From positions 62,001 to 126,000 of the forward strand of contig CANMQH010000010.1 of the NCBI GenBank assembly GCA_947499935.1: a stretch of 64,000 nucleotides of DNA, in the 5' to 3' direction. The translations under genes and the position numbers were made by a program. The notes beneath the pieces were generated by a model that did not search any database, had not been told where the DNA came from, and saw nothing but the letters and a program-made list of their open reading frames with translations. Shown here piece after piece: positions 20,572 through 29,971 of this stretch. The DNA comes from an uncultured Algibacter sp. Lineage in GTDB: Bacteria > Bacteroidota > Bacteroidia > Flavobacteriales > Flavobacteriaceae. The stretch's first letter is position 1. Each line of letters begins with the position of its first letter.

Positions 20572-20591
20572 AAATAACATATGTCTATTTA
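20572..20591. promoter_or_regulatory. Near-palindromic AACATATGT site in divergent GH2/sulfatase promoter region
   Basis: The sequence around AAATAACATATGTCTATTT is an imperfect palindrome centred on ACATATGT. It lies about 68 bp before the GH2 start on the minus strand and is one of two such sites in this 258-bp divergent region. Confidence 0.45.
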
Positions 20592-20631
20592 GGTATCAAA
20601 TACTAGTGATTTGATGGGTTTAGTAGTTGTT

Positions 20632-20649
20632 TTAGAACATATGTTCTAA
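20632..20649. promoter_or_regulatory. Perfect 18-bp palindrome, candidate operator
   Basis: TTAGAACATATGTTCTAA is perfectly self-complementary over 18 bp. It lies between the divergent GH2 and sulfatase genes, 113 bp before the sulfatase start. Its core GAACATATGTTC is repeated exactly at 22467-22478, so a dimeric regulator site is likely. Confidence 0.6.
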
Positions 20650-20762
20650 TAATAAATACGTACGATGTAAAATAGCCTAACAATTTTAAATATTTTTGAT
20701 TTGCTAAAATCCATTCGCAAGAGATTGTGTGGGAAATGAAATTTTAACACGAAACGCAGGTT

Positions 20763-22433
20763 ATGAAAAAAAATAAAGCAATTATATTTGGGTATTTAAC
20801 AATCGTTATTTTTGGGTTCTCCACGTTAAAATTGCTTTCGCAAGAACGCCCTAATATTGTTTTTATTCTTACAGATGATCAATCTTTCGGAATGTTAGGA
20901 TGTGAAGGGAATACTATTGTTAAAACACCAAACATAGATAAATTAGCAACGGATGGTATTCATTTTACAAATGCTCATATAACGAGTGCTATTTGTACGC
21001 CAAGTAGAATTTCTATTTTGTTAAGTCAATATGAGCGTAAACATGGTGTTAATTTTAACTCTGGAACGAGTGTCTCAGATGAAGCATGGGAACAATCGTA
21101 CCCTATGATTCTAAGAAAGTCAGGGTATTATACAGGTTGGATTGGTAAAAACCATGCGCCAGTCGGTCATGGCGGATATACTAGTGGTGTTATGGAAAAA
21201 AGTTTTGACTATTGGTATGCAGGTCATGGTCATATAGGCTTTTACCCAAAAGAAAGGCATAAGATTTTTAAAGATGCTGAGGCAGCTACCCAAATTGAAG
21301 TCATAAATGAAGGTGTTAACAGTTTTATTGATAATAATGAAAGACGATTAGAAGGCGCCGTTCATTTTTTAGATGAACGCCCAAATGATAAACCCTTTAT
21401 GTTATCCATTAATTTTAATTTACCGCATGGTGCAGGTGCAAGATCTATGGAAATGCGAGAAACGGATGATGATATTTATAAAACTATGTATCGGGATTTA
21501 AAACTTCCATTACCAGAAAATTATATTGCAAAAGCAGATATAAAAACTCCAAAATTACCAGCAGATTTGTTGCGGGTAGAAGATAGACAAGGTATTTATG
21601 ATTATGTAGATACTCCCGAGAGTTTTAATGAACGTTATACCCGTCAACTTCAAGCTATGACAGGTATTGATCGTTTGGTAGGTAATTTAAGAAAGAAATT
21701 AAAAGATTTAAAAATAGATAAAAACACGATTATTATATTCACTTCAGATCATGGCTTGTTTATGGGAGAACAAGGTTTGGGAGGCAAGTCTTTATGTTAC
21801 GAGAAAACAACGCATGTACCAATGATTATTATGAATCCTAAAGTAAAGCAAAAATGTAAAGGCATAGCATCTAATGCTTTAGTACAAAGTATAGATGTTG
21901 CACCAACAATGTTGGCTTATGCAGGAGTTAAAAAACCTTCGAATTTTCAAGGAAAAGATATCTCTCATTTTGTAAAAGGTGAGCGTAAACCTGTTAGAGA
22001 TTATCTCTTTACAGAAAATTTGTGGTCTACACAGTTTGGTAACCCCAGGTGCGAAGCAGTTCAAGATAAAGCGTGGAAGTATATACGCTATTATAAAAAT
22101 AATACGTTCTCGGCCTCTAAAAAAATTGCTGTAGCTAAGGCTTTAGGTATACCTGTTCATCAATTATTATATGCCGTACATGATCCAGATATTGCGGTTT
22201 ATAGAGATTATGTAGAATCTTCTTTACAAGGCGAAAAACCTGTTTATGAAGAATTATATAATTTAAAGAAAGATCCTAACGAACTTAATAATCTTGTAAA
22301 TAATAATAAACACGAAGCTAGATTGAATAACTTAAGACAGGTTTGGAAACAGCAAATAACTATGGCTAGAGGTGATGGAGTACCAAAAGTTTTAAGATAT
22401 ACAAATGATAGTCATCCTAAGGGAGGGCATTAA
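20763..22433 (+). CDS. S1-family sulfatase
   Basis: The 556-residue protein has an N-terminal signal segment (about 7-26). The metal-site motif is RPNIVFILTDDQ (29-40), and the canonical formylglycine motif is Cys78-Thr-Pro-Ser-Arg82. A second metal-site motif, IIIFTSDHG, is near residues 320-330. Length and layout fit full S1 sulfatases. Known chemistry: removal of sulfate esters from sugars, dependent on a formylglycine-generating enzyme not encoded here. It is the first gene of a plus-strand run of enzyme genes reaching 33.8 kb. Position of the sulfate removed is unknown. Confidence 0.95.
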   Translation: MKKNKAIIFGYLTIVIFGFSTLKLLSQERPNIVFILTDDQSFGMLGCEGNTIVKTPNIDKLATDGIHFTNAHITSAICTPSRISILLSQYERKHGVNFNSGTSVSDEAWEQSYPMILRKSGYYTGWIGKNHAPVGHGGYTSGVMEKSFDYWYAGHGHIGFYPKERHKIFKDAEAATQIEVINEGVNSFIDNNERRLEGAVHFLDERPNDKPFMLSINFNLPHGAGARSMEMRETDDDIYKTMYRDLKLPLPENYIAKADIKTPKLPADLLRVEDRQGIYDYVDTPESFNERYTRQLQAMTGIDRLVGNLRKKLKDLKIDKNTIIIFTSDHGLFMGEQGLGGKSLCYEKTTHVPMIIMNPKVKQKCKGIASNALVQSIDVAPTMLAYAGVKKPSNFQGKDISHFVKGERKPVRDYLFTENLWSTQFGNPRCEAVQDKAWKYIRYYKNNTFSASKKIAVAKALGIPVHQLLYAVHDPDIAVYRDYVESSLQGEKPVYEELYNLKKDPNELNNLVNNNKHEARLNNLRQVWKQQITMARGDGVPKVLRYTNDSHPKGGH

Positions 22434-22466
22434 AAACACGAAAAAGCATCAAAACACATGGTTTTT

Positions 22467-22478
22467 GAACATATGTTC
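22467..22478. promoter_or_regulatory. GAACATATGTTC palindrome upstream of the Asp-box gene
   Basis: This 12-bp perfect palindrome is identical to the core of the 20632-20649 site. It lies 84 bp before the gene starting at 22562, which suggests that gene has its own regulated promoter. Confidence 0.55.
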
Positions 22479-22561
22479 TGTTTTTTGTCGAATTTGATAT
22501 TACAGAATTGATGCCTAACAAATTACCTTTACATCTAAAAATTAACTTAATATAGAAAGAA

Positions 22562-25500
22562 ATGTACTTAACCAGAATATATTTTCTAATCGTTTTACTA
22601 CCTTTTATTGGTGGTGCACAAAATTTTAGTGCTGGATTTGAAGCTCCAATAAATACTGAGTGGAGTTCTACTCTTGGAAACGGTCTACCTGTTTTTGAGC
22701 GTAATGCCGTTTCAAAAAACACAGGTGCGTTTGGGTTTCAAATGCGTTTTAATAACACCAATCAAAAAGGAAATCTAACATCTGCTAACATCGCTTGGGA
22801 AAATGGAGTAACTTATAGAATTTCATTTAAATATAGAGCGATTGTGCCTGTAGATAACACGGCATCTAATATTAAAGTTTTTAATGGTAGTGGTGTGAAA
22901 ATTATGCAGTATAATTTCCAGTTATCTAATACGTCTTGGCAAGAACTTTCATTCGATTTTACATCAGGTATAAATGATGCATCAGGTAGTGTATTGTTTT
23001 CTATGCGTCCCTCAACCACGGGTACAGGGGAGTTTTATTTTGATGATTTTTCAATACAAAAAATTGAGCCAGACTTTTTTGATTTAATAAAGACTATCGA
23101 TGTCGTTTCAGATTCATCCATTAAGTGGGTGCAATTTGGCCCTGGAATGAGTGGGAATAACAACTCGTTATATACACATCCTACAGACCCCGACATTGTT
23201 TTTTCTAGCCCAAATTTAGGAAACACTTACCGGTCTACAGACAAGGGACTTACTTTTGAAACCATATTGAATGAAGATGGACCAATACATATTACAGGTT
23301 TAAGAGGCGCTATAGAAATGTATTCATTAGATTTTTCTAGACAAAATGGAGATTTTGGATTTTGTACAGGAAAACGTAAAGGCGAATTGTACCAATCTAA
23401 CGATAAAGGGAAATCTTGGACTCCTCTAAAAGGCACACCAGGTATTTCTAATAATTTTTTATCCTGTGTTGCTGTAGATCCTTCTAATGATAATGTTTGG
23501 TTTTTAGGAGCAGGTAGAATGCGAGATTATGGTCGTTTGCGCTACCCTCAATCGGCTCCTAAAGGAACATACCTAGATCCAAATGCGAATGGAAGACTTT
23601 GGAAAAGTACTGATAAAGGACAAACATGGACATTGTCAAATTCAGGAATAAATGCTAATGCAGAGTTTGAAACTATATATGTTGATCCTGTAAATAGTTC
23701 AATAGTTTATGCGGGTAGTAATTATGGTTTTTATAAAAGTACCGATGGTGGAACAACATGGAGTTTAAAATCAAAAGGTATAGATCATGATATGATTCGT
23801 TCTATGGCATTACACCATGATCAAATTACAGGTCAGGTTACTATATACGCCTTAAGTAATGTTATTTGGCAAGCTAGTGGGCAAACTGTTGCTGACGATG
23901 CAGGTGGTGTTTTTAAAAGTACAGACAAAGGAGAAAATTGGACTAAAATTAGTACAGGTCTTGCCATTAACTTAGATGTTTTCAAGAATAATCAAGGAGT
24001 TAAGAGAGATTATTATATATCCGTTGCACATTATTTCGGACTCAGTTCAACTGCTGCTGCGGAAGCTCAATATCCAACTTTGCCTTCTAGTATTACACAA
24101 CGTTTTAATACCATAACGGTAGACCCTAATGATGTGAATAATATTTATTTAATAAATAATTATTCTAATGCATCCGTAAATAATTTTAAACCAGGACAAA
24201 TTTGGAGAACTAAAGATGGAGGTGCTAGCTGGTTTGTAACATTAAGAAATGGGAAAAACTGGAATAATGGTGTAGATGATTCTTATTGGACATCCAGAGG
24301 TAATCCTTTAGGAACAAACCTGTCTTTTAAATACAAGAGTGATTGGTTTAATAGAGATGATTATGAGCGTAAAGGTTCAAACTTTGTTAGATTTAGTGCT
24401 GATGGGTCTGTTGTATATACGCAAATGGCAAAGGTTGGGTTTACGTCTTATGATAAAGGCGATACTTGGATAGATATTGATGATGAGGCTACAGGTTCAA
24501 ATCCTAATAGTTGGGTAGGAGCTGGTAATAGTAACTTGCCTGGTCATGGATTTTATCAAACAACGAGTATTCCTAATAAAGTATTTTGTCCATCGGGAGA
24601 AAACAGTCTTTGGATCACTAATGATGAAGGTGATAATGTACGTCCAGGAGCCCAGGGTGCAGAAGTTATGGATTTAGTACAAGGAGAGCATTCTGTGAGT
24701 TCAATTGTTGTACATCCAGATGATCCAACAATATGGTTTGCTACCTTTTTTAGACAAGCAAGACGTGGGCAGTTTTTAAAGTCTACTGATAGTGGAAAGA
24801 CTTGGAATACTATTGGAACACCTTTGCCATTACCATGGCCAGAACCTGCAAATGGAGGTGATCAATCTGTACATCAATTAAGTTTGTTAATTGATAAAGA
24901 TAACCCTAATAATATATATTTCTGTGTGCCAAGATCGACTTTAAAGTTAGAATTAGTAGGTGATAGCGTTACGGGTTGGGGTATTCACAAGTCTACAGAT
25001 GGCGGTGTAACTTGGACACAACCAAACACAGGGTTACCTGCTTCGTTAGATGTTTCTAGACTTACATTTGATCCTAATTCAACAAGTATTTTATATGCCT
25101 CTGTAATGGATAATGGTGGTGGTTTGTATAAGTCTATAGATAAAGGAGAAACATGGGCGGAAGTAGCTACAACAACTCCAATATCTGGTTCTTCAGGAAT
25201 TAATGATATTCATTTTGATGTTGATGGTAAAGCATATGTAACAAGTGGTTTTAGAAATGTTGGTGCTAATAATGGAGGGTTATGGGTTAGCGAAGATGAT
25301 ATGCAAACTTGGACTAAAATTTTCGATTTTCCTTGGACTAATCGCGTAGAGGTAGCTAGATACGATACAAAAACTATCTTGTTATCTACATTAGGAAATT
25401 CTAATATCGATTTTAAAAATGCTGGAACCTATTTGTCTAAAGATGCTGGACAATCTTGGATTAAAATAAACAAAGGCAACGGACAATCAGATAGAGTAAA

Positions 25501-25852
25501 TGATATTGCTATAGATTATAGTACGCCAGGTAAATATTATGCTTCTACCAGAGGAAGTGGTTGGTATGCTGCTATAGATTCTGATCCTAATTTAAGTGTT
25601 GGAGATAATACACAAAAAAAAAAGGATATTAAAGTATATCCAAACCCATCAAAAGACACCATAAATGTTAAAGGATTAAGTGGCGAGATAGAATTAAAAA
25701 TTTATTCATTACAAGGTCAATTAGTAAAAGAATACAAAGGACTATCATCAGATACTTATTCTACATCGTTTTTAAATCAAGGCATATACTTGTACGAGTT
25801 AAGTAATATAGATAAGTCTTTAGTTCAAACAGGAAAACTTGTAAAGCGTTAA
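22562..25852 (+). CDS. T9SS-secreted Asp-box beta-propeller protein with CBM-like N-terminus
   Basis: The 1096-residue protein has a signal peptide (1-19, FIGGAQ). A jelly-roll segment (about 22-170; GEFYFDDFSIQKI) resembles CBM4/9-type modules. Many Asp-box repeats follow (KSTDGGTTW, KSTDKGENW, KSTDSGKTW, KSIDKGETW) over about 180-1000, as in VPS10/sortilin-like and GH74-type propellers. The end is a type A sorting domain (VYPNPSKDTINVKGL). It is therefore exported by T9SS and probably surface-bound or released. The context implies a role in glycan binding or attack. No sialidase or GH74 catalytic residues could be assigned, so enzymatic function is open. Confidence 0.85.
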   Translation: MYLTRIYFLIVLLPFIGGAQNFSAGFEAPINTEWSSTLGNGLPVFERNAVSKNTGAFGFQMRFNNTNQKGNLTSANIAWENGVTYRISFKYRAIVPVDNTASNIKVFNGSGVKIMQYNFQLSNTSWQELSFDFTSGINDASGSVLFSMRPSTTGTGEFYFDDFSIQKIEPDFFDLIKTIDVVSDSSIKWVQFGPGMSGNNNSLYTHPTDPDIVFSSPNLGNTYRSTDKGLTFETILNEDGPIHITGLRGAIEMYSLDFSRQNGDFGFCTGKRKGELYQSNDKGKSWTPLKGTPGISNNFLSCVAVDPSNDNVWFLGAGRMRDYGRLRYPQSAPKGTYLDPNANGRLWKSTDKGQTWTLSNSGINANAEFETIYVDPVNSSIVYAGSNYGFYKSTDGGTTWSLKSKGIDHDMIRSMALHHDQITGQVTIYALSNVIWQASGQTVADDAGGVFKSTDKGENWTKISTGLAINLDVFKNNQGVKRDYYISVAHYFGLSSTAAAEAQYPTLPSSITQRFNTITVDPNDVNNIYLINNYSNASVNNFKPGQIWRTKDGGASWFVTLRNGKNWNNGVDDSYWTSRGNPLGTNLSFKYKSDWFNRDDYERKGSNFVRFSADGSVVYTQMAKVGFTSYDKGDTWIDIDDEATGSNPNSWVGAGNSNLPGHGFYQTTSIPNKVFCPSGENSLWITNDEGDNVRPGAQGAEVMDLVQGEHSVSSIVVHPDDPTIWFATFFRQARRGQFLKSTDSGKTWNTIGTPLPLPWPEPANGGDQSVHQLSLLIDKDNPNNIYFCVPRSTLKLELVGDSVTGWGIHKSTDGGVTWTQPNTGLPASLDVSRLTFDPNSTSILYASVMDNGGGLYKSIDKGETWAEVATTTPISGSSGINDIHFDVDGKAYVTSGFRNVGANNGGLWVSEDDMQTWTKIFDFPWTNRVEVARYDTKTILLSTLGNSNIDFKNAGTYLSKDAGQSWIKINKGNGQSDRVNDIAIDYSTPGKYYASTRGSGWYAAIDSDPNLSVGDNTQKKKDIKVYPNPSKDTINVKGLSGEIELKIYSLQGQLVKEYKGLSSDTYSTSFLNQGIYLYELSNIDKSLVQTGKLVKR

Positions 25853-25888
25853 CATGTGGTCTATTAATGTCTTTTAAAAGAAATCACA

Positions 25889-27442
25889 ATGAAAGTTACA
25901 AGTAAAGTTAAAGTATTATTGGGTTTTATGATTTGTGGAATCATTACGACCTCGTATTCGCAAATCAAAAAAAAGGAAGCAGATAGACCAAACGTTATTG
26001 TGGTTTTAGCTGATGATATTGGAATTGGCGACATATCGCATTATCGAAATTTAAGCAAAGGAAAAGTTGTTTTAGAGACGCCAAACATAGATAATCTAGC
26101 ACAGCAAGGTATGTATTTTACAAATGCACACGCACCAGCGGCTTTATGTGCCACGTCTAGATATGCTATCATGACTGGTAATTGTAATTATAGAAGTCCT
26201 GTACCATGGGGTGTTTGGTCTGGTTATGCAAAATCGGTCTTTACACCAGAGCAAATCACGTTAGGGAAATTGATGAAAAATGCCAATTACAATACCGCAT
26301 TTTTTGGTAAATGGCATATGGGAACTAGTTTTAATACATTAGATGACCCAAATACTATATTTAAAGAAAGAGGCAAACTCAGTACAAACGTTGATATTAC
26401 TAAAATTGTAGCAGGAGGACCTCAACACAACGGGTTTGATTATAGTTTTTCATTACCATCTGGTATTCAAAATGTACCGTATTCAGCTTATGAAAACAAC
26501 AATTGGTATCCTTTAGCAAAAGATTCTAAAGTCGCTTTAATTACAAAGGTAGACATGCTAAAAAAGGGTGTTATTTTAAATAAAAAAGATGGTTTAGGAG
26601 ATTCCAATTGGGACCCAAGCGCCATTGGACCCTTATTAATCAATAAAACTATAGACCATATTGCTAAGGTTGCCAAAAAAGACACCCCATTTTTTATTTA
26701 CTATTGTTCGCAAGCCGTTCATTTACCACATAATCCGCCTAAAGAATTAAATGGTATTCCTATTGCTGGCACGACGCCTTCCAGTCATATGGATATGATT
26801 AAAGAATTGGATACTCAAATAGGATTGATGGTTCAAGAGTTAAAAAAACAAGGTGTTTATGAGAATACAGTTTTTATATTTACTTCAGATAATGGCGGTT
26901 TGCATGTCGATAAAAACACCCTAGCATCTGGACACAAACCTAATAGTATTTACAGAGGAAAGAAAAACGAGCCTTATGAAGGTGGTCACAGAGTTCCTTT
27001 TATCGCCGTTTGGCCTAAACAGATTGCGCCAAACCAAATGTCTGATAAACCTATACTAGGATTGGATATTTTAGCAACCTTAGCTGGCGTAACAGAACAG
27101 CATATTCCAGAAGGGCAAGCTGAAGATTCAGCTAATTTATTACCTGTTTTAAAAGGTGAGACTGAGGTCAACCCGCATCCATACTTAATGGTGCAAGGCG
27201 GTGCATTTAGAGAAGCCATTATTATTGATAAAGATTGGAAACTCATTATACAATTTGATAAAAAAGACAAAACAGATACTAAAAGAACCCCTGTGGCATT
27301 GTTTAATTTAAAAGATAATATTACAGAAGACGAAGCACATAATTTTATCAATGATGCAAAATATAAAGATAAAGTAGCATTATTATTTAAAAAGTATAAC
27401 CAAACAAGAAATAATCAAACACCAATAGGTAATCACAACTAA
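25889..27442 (+). CDS. S1-family sulfatase with a C-x-T-x-R motif
   Basis: The 517-residue protein has a signal peptide (about 1-25, TTSYSQ). RPNVIVVLADDIG (33-45) is the first metal-site motif and VFIFTSDNGG the second. The formylglycine site reads Cys87-Ala-Thr-Ser-Arg91, with Thr where Pro or Ala is usual. The following YAIMTGN resembles the CTPTRYGxLTGRY type of S1 subfamily. The Cys and Arg needed for maturation are kept, so activity is plausible. It lies 36 bp after the Asp-box gene and 20 bp before a GH2 gene, within one probable operon. Confidence 0.94.
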   Translation: MKVTSKVKVLLGFMICGIITTSYSQIKKKEADRPNVIVVLADDIGIGDISHYRNLSKGKVVLETPNIDNLAQQGMYFTNAHAPAALCATSRYAIMTGNCNYRSPVPWGVWSGYAKSVFTPEQITLGKLMKNANYNTAFFGKWHMGTSFNTLDDPNTIFKERGKLSTNVDITKIVAGGPQHNGFDYSFSLPSGIQNVPYSAYENNNWYPLAKDSKVALITKVDMLKKGVILNKKDGLGDSNWDPSAIGPLLINKTIDHIAKVAKKDTPFFIYYCSQAVHLPHNPPKELNGIPIAGTTPSSHMDMIKELDTQIGLMVQELKKQGVYENTVFIFTSDNGGLHVDKNTLASGHKPNSIYRGKKNEPYEGGHRVPFIAVWPKQIAPNQMSDKPILGLDILATLAGVTEQHIPEGQAEDSANLLPVLKGETEVNPHPYLMVQGGAFREAIIIDKDWKLIIQFDKKDKTDTKRTPVALFNLKDNITEDEAHNFINDAKYKDKVALLFKKYNQTRNNQTPIGNHN

Positions 27443-27462
27443 ATTAAAAGTATAAATCAATT

Positions 27463-29922
27463 ATGAAGAAATTCAATATTTTTCTATGTTTAGCCATTTT
27501 CATTTTAGGCTATTCTGAAATCCAAGCACAAGACATAAATTTTAATGCCTCTTGGAAGTTCTACAATGCAGAATCTGAAGGTGCCGAAGTACCTAAGTTT
27601 GATGATTCAAATTGGAGGGATTTAAACCTTCCTCATGATTGGGCTATAGAAGGGCCTTTCGATGTTAAATATAATGCCAGATCTGGTGGATTGCCATTTC
27701 ATGGAACAGGTTGGTATAGAAAGCATTTTAAAATGAAATCAAAATCAAAAGGCAAAGTAGTGCGTATTGAGTTTGAAGGTGCTATGTACAATGCTCACAT
27801 ATGGGTTAACGGACAATTTATTGGTAACAGACCTTTTGGTTATATTGGTTTTGAGTATGATATCAGTAAGCATTTAAAATATGATGGTTCTGATAATGTA
27901 ATAGCAGTGAGATTGCGTCCAGAAGATTTATCAACACGTTGGTATCCAGGAGCTGGTATATACCGTTCTGTATGGTTAAAAATTGATAATCCGGTGCATG
28001 TAGGGCAGTGGGGAACCTACATTACAACACCAACAGTAACCAAAGATTTAGCTGTAGTACAAAATGAAACTACAGTGGTTAACAAAACTAATGCGTCAGT
28101 TGATGCAAAAGTAAAACACGAATACTTTTCGCCAGAAGGTAAATTAGTGTCTTCTATTGATGAAACGATGTCTGTTCCTGCCAATGCATCAGCGATTTCA
28201 GGATTGTTTTCAAACATTAAAAACCCACAACGTTGGGATACAGAAAATCCTAATTTATACAATGTTACCACAACAGTAACCGTTAACGGCGCTGTTGTAG
28301 ATACCTATAAAAGTCGTATCGGGCTGAGGTCTATTAGATATACTAAAGATGGTTTTTTCTTAAATGAAAAACCAGTACGTTTTAATGGGGTTTGCTTACA
28401 TCATGATAATGGTGCATTAGGAGCTGCAGTTTATCGTAGAGCAGATGAAAGAAAACTACAAATTATGAAAAGTATGGGGGTTAACGCCATTCGTACGAGT
28501 CATAACCCACCATCAAGAGAGCTTTTAGAACTTTGTGATGAATTAGGATTAATGGTTCAAGATGAAGCTTTTGATGTTTGGAAAATGGAAAAAGTACCTA
28601 ATGGATATAATTTATTTTTCGATGAGTGGGGAGAGCGAGATATAAAGGATATGATTAAAAGAGATAGAAATCATCCATCTATTGTGATGTGGAGTATTGG
28701 TAATGAAATCATAGAACAGAAAGATAAGAAGAATGGTTGGCGCGTAGCAAAACGATTAAATGCGTATTGTAAAGAAACAGACCCAACAAGACCAACATCT
28801 GCAGGGTTTAATCATTATGCTGGACCTTACAGAAATAATATGGCGCAACAAGTCGATATTGCAGGTATGAACTATAAGCCAACACATTATGTAGATGTAA
28901 GAAACGATTATCCAGATATGCCTGTTTTAGCTAGTGAAACATCAAGTGTTACAAGTAGTCGTGGCGTGTATCATTTGCCAATAGAAAAGTATAAAACACA
29001 TAAATCAAAGCACGTAACAAGTTATGATTTAATAGGGCCAGTTTGGGCATATCCGCCAGATATTGAATTTCATTTTCAAGAACAAAATCCACATGTTATG
29101 GGTGAGTTTATTTGGACGGGATTCGATTATTTAGGAGAACCAACGCCTTATGGCGGAAGAGATAATTCTACCAATGGCTATTGGAATGATGATTGGCCAT
29201 CGCGTAGTTCATATTTTGGTGCTGTAGATTTATGTGGTTTTCCAAAAGATAGATTCTTTTTATATCAAAGTCAATGGACTACAAAACCTATGATACACCT
29301 ATTGCCACATTGGAATTGGAAAGGTATGGAAGGTAAAGATATTCCTGTATATTGCTATACCAATTGTGATTCTGCTGAGCTTTTTGTCAACGGAAAGTCC
29401 ATGGGTAAAAAAGTGAAAGGTAAAGACTTAACAGAGTTATTTGTTAGTTTTAATGACTTTGAGGGGCCAACATTTAAATCTAAATACAGACTATCATGGA
29501 ATGTGCCTTATAAAGCAGGAAATATAAAAGTAGTGGGTTATAAAGATGGCAAAGCAGTACAGGAAGAGCAAATATTTACAGCAGGAAAACCAGCTAAAGT
29601 AAATGTATCTGTAGACAGAAAAAAAATTAATGCTGATGGAGAAGATTTAGCCTATGTAACGGTTAGAATAGAAGATAAAGATGGCAATTTATGCCCAATG
29701 GCAGATAATTTGGTTAATTTTTCGGTAAAAGGAGCCGGTAGTTTAATTGCTGTAGATAATGGCAACCAAACGAGTGTTGAGTCATTTCAAGCCAATCACA
29801 GAAAAGCGTTTAGCGGTATGTGTCTAGCGGTTTTAAAAGCTTCAGATGCATCGGGAGCTATTAAGTTAACAGCAACATCTAAAGGACTAAAATCTAAAAG
29901 TATAACGGTACAAACAAAATAG
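27463..29922 (+). CDS. GH2 beta-galactosidase-type glycoside hydrolase
   Basis: The 819-residue protein has a signal peptide (1-22, SEIQAQ). The GH2 sugar-binding domain covers about 24-180, Ig-like 185-290 and TIM barrel 292-590, followed by DUF4982-type and Ig-like domains to the C-terminus. The catalytic acid/base is Glu415 in MWSIGNE, and the nucleophile is predicted as Glu492 in PVLASET. RTSHNPP (344-350) is the usual GH2 signature. All key residues are present, in contrast to the GH2 protein at 17598-20504. Beta-galactosidase is the likeliest activity, but other beta-glycosidase specificities occur in GH2. It lies 20 bp after the sulfatase and 49 bp before the GH3 gene. Confidence 0.95.
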   Translation: MKKFNIFLCLAIFILGYSEIQAQDINFNASWKFYNAESEGAEVPKFDDSNWRDLNLPHDWAIEGPFDVKYNARSGGLPFHGTGWYRKHFKMKSKSKGKVVRIEFEGAMYNAHIWVNGQFIGNRPFGYIGFEYDISKHLKYDGSDNVIAVRLRPEDLSTRWYPGAGIYRSVWLKIDNPVHVGQWGTYITTPTVTKDLAVVQNETTVVNKTNASVDAKVKHEYFSPEGKLVSSIDETMSVPANASAISGLFSNIKNPQRWDTENPNLYNVTTTVTVNGAVVDTYKSRIGLRSIRYTKDGFFLNEKPVRFNGVCLHHDNGALGAAVYRRADERKLQIMKSMGVNAIRTSHNPPSRELLELCDELGLMVQDEAFDVWKMEKVPNGYNLFFDEWGERDIKDMIKRDRNHPSIVMWSIGNEIIEQKDKKNGWRVAKRLNAYCKETDPTRPTSAGFNHYAGPYRNNMAQQVDIAGMNYKPTHYVDVRNDYPDMPVLASETSSVTSSRGVYHLPIEKYKTHKSKHVTSYDLIGPVWAYPPDIEFHFQEQNPHVMGEFIWTGFDYLGEPTPYGGRDNSTNGYWNDDWPSRSSYFGAVDLCGFPKDRFFLYQSQWTTKPMIHLLPHWNWKGMEGKDIPVYCYTNCDSAELFVNGKSMGKKVKGKDLTELFVSFNDFEGPTFKSKYRLSWNVPYKAGNIKVVGYKDGKAVQEEQIFTAGKPAKVNVSVDRKKINADGEDLAYVTVRIEDKDGNLCPMADNLVNFSVKGAGSLIAVDNGNQTSVESFQANHRKAFSGMCLAVLKASDASGAIKLTATSKGLKSKSITVQTK

Positions 29923-29971
29923 GGGAAGAGGCTTTTATGAGGTTTGTTATCAATTTATAGAAATAAAATAC

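Noticed and set aside
22417..22722. A 101-codon minus-strand frame between the first plus-strand sulfatase and the Asp-box gene
   Set aside because: It overlaps the ends of both real genes and the palindromic operator region and has no recognisable domain.
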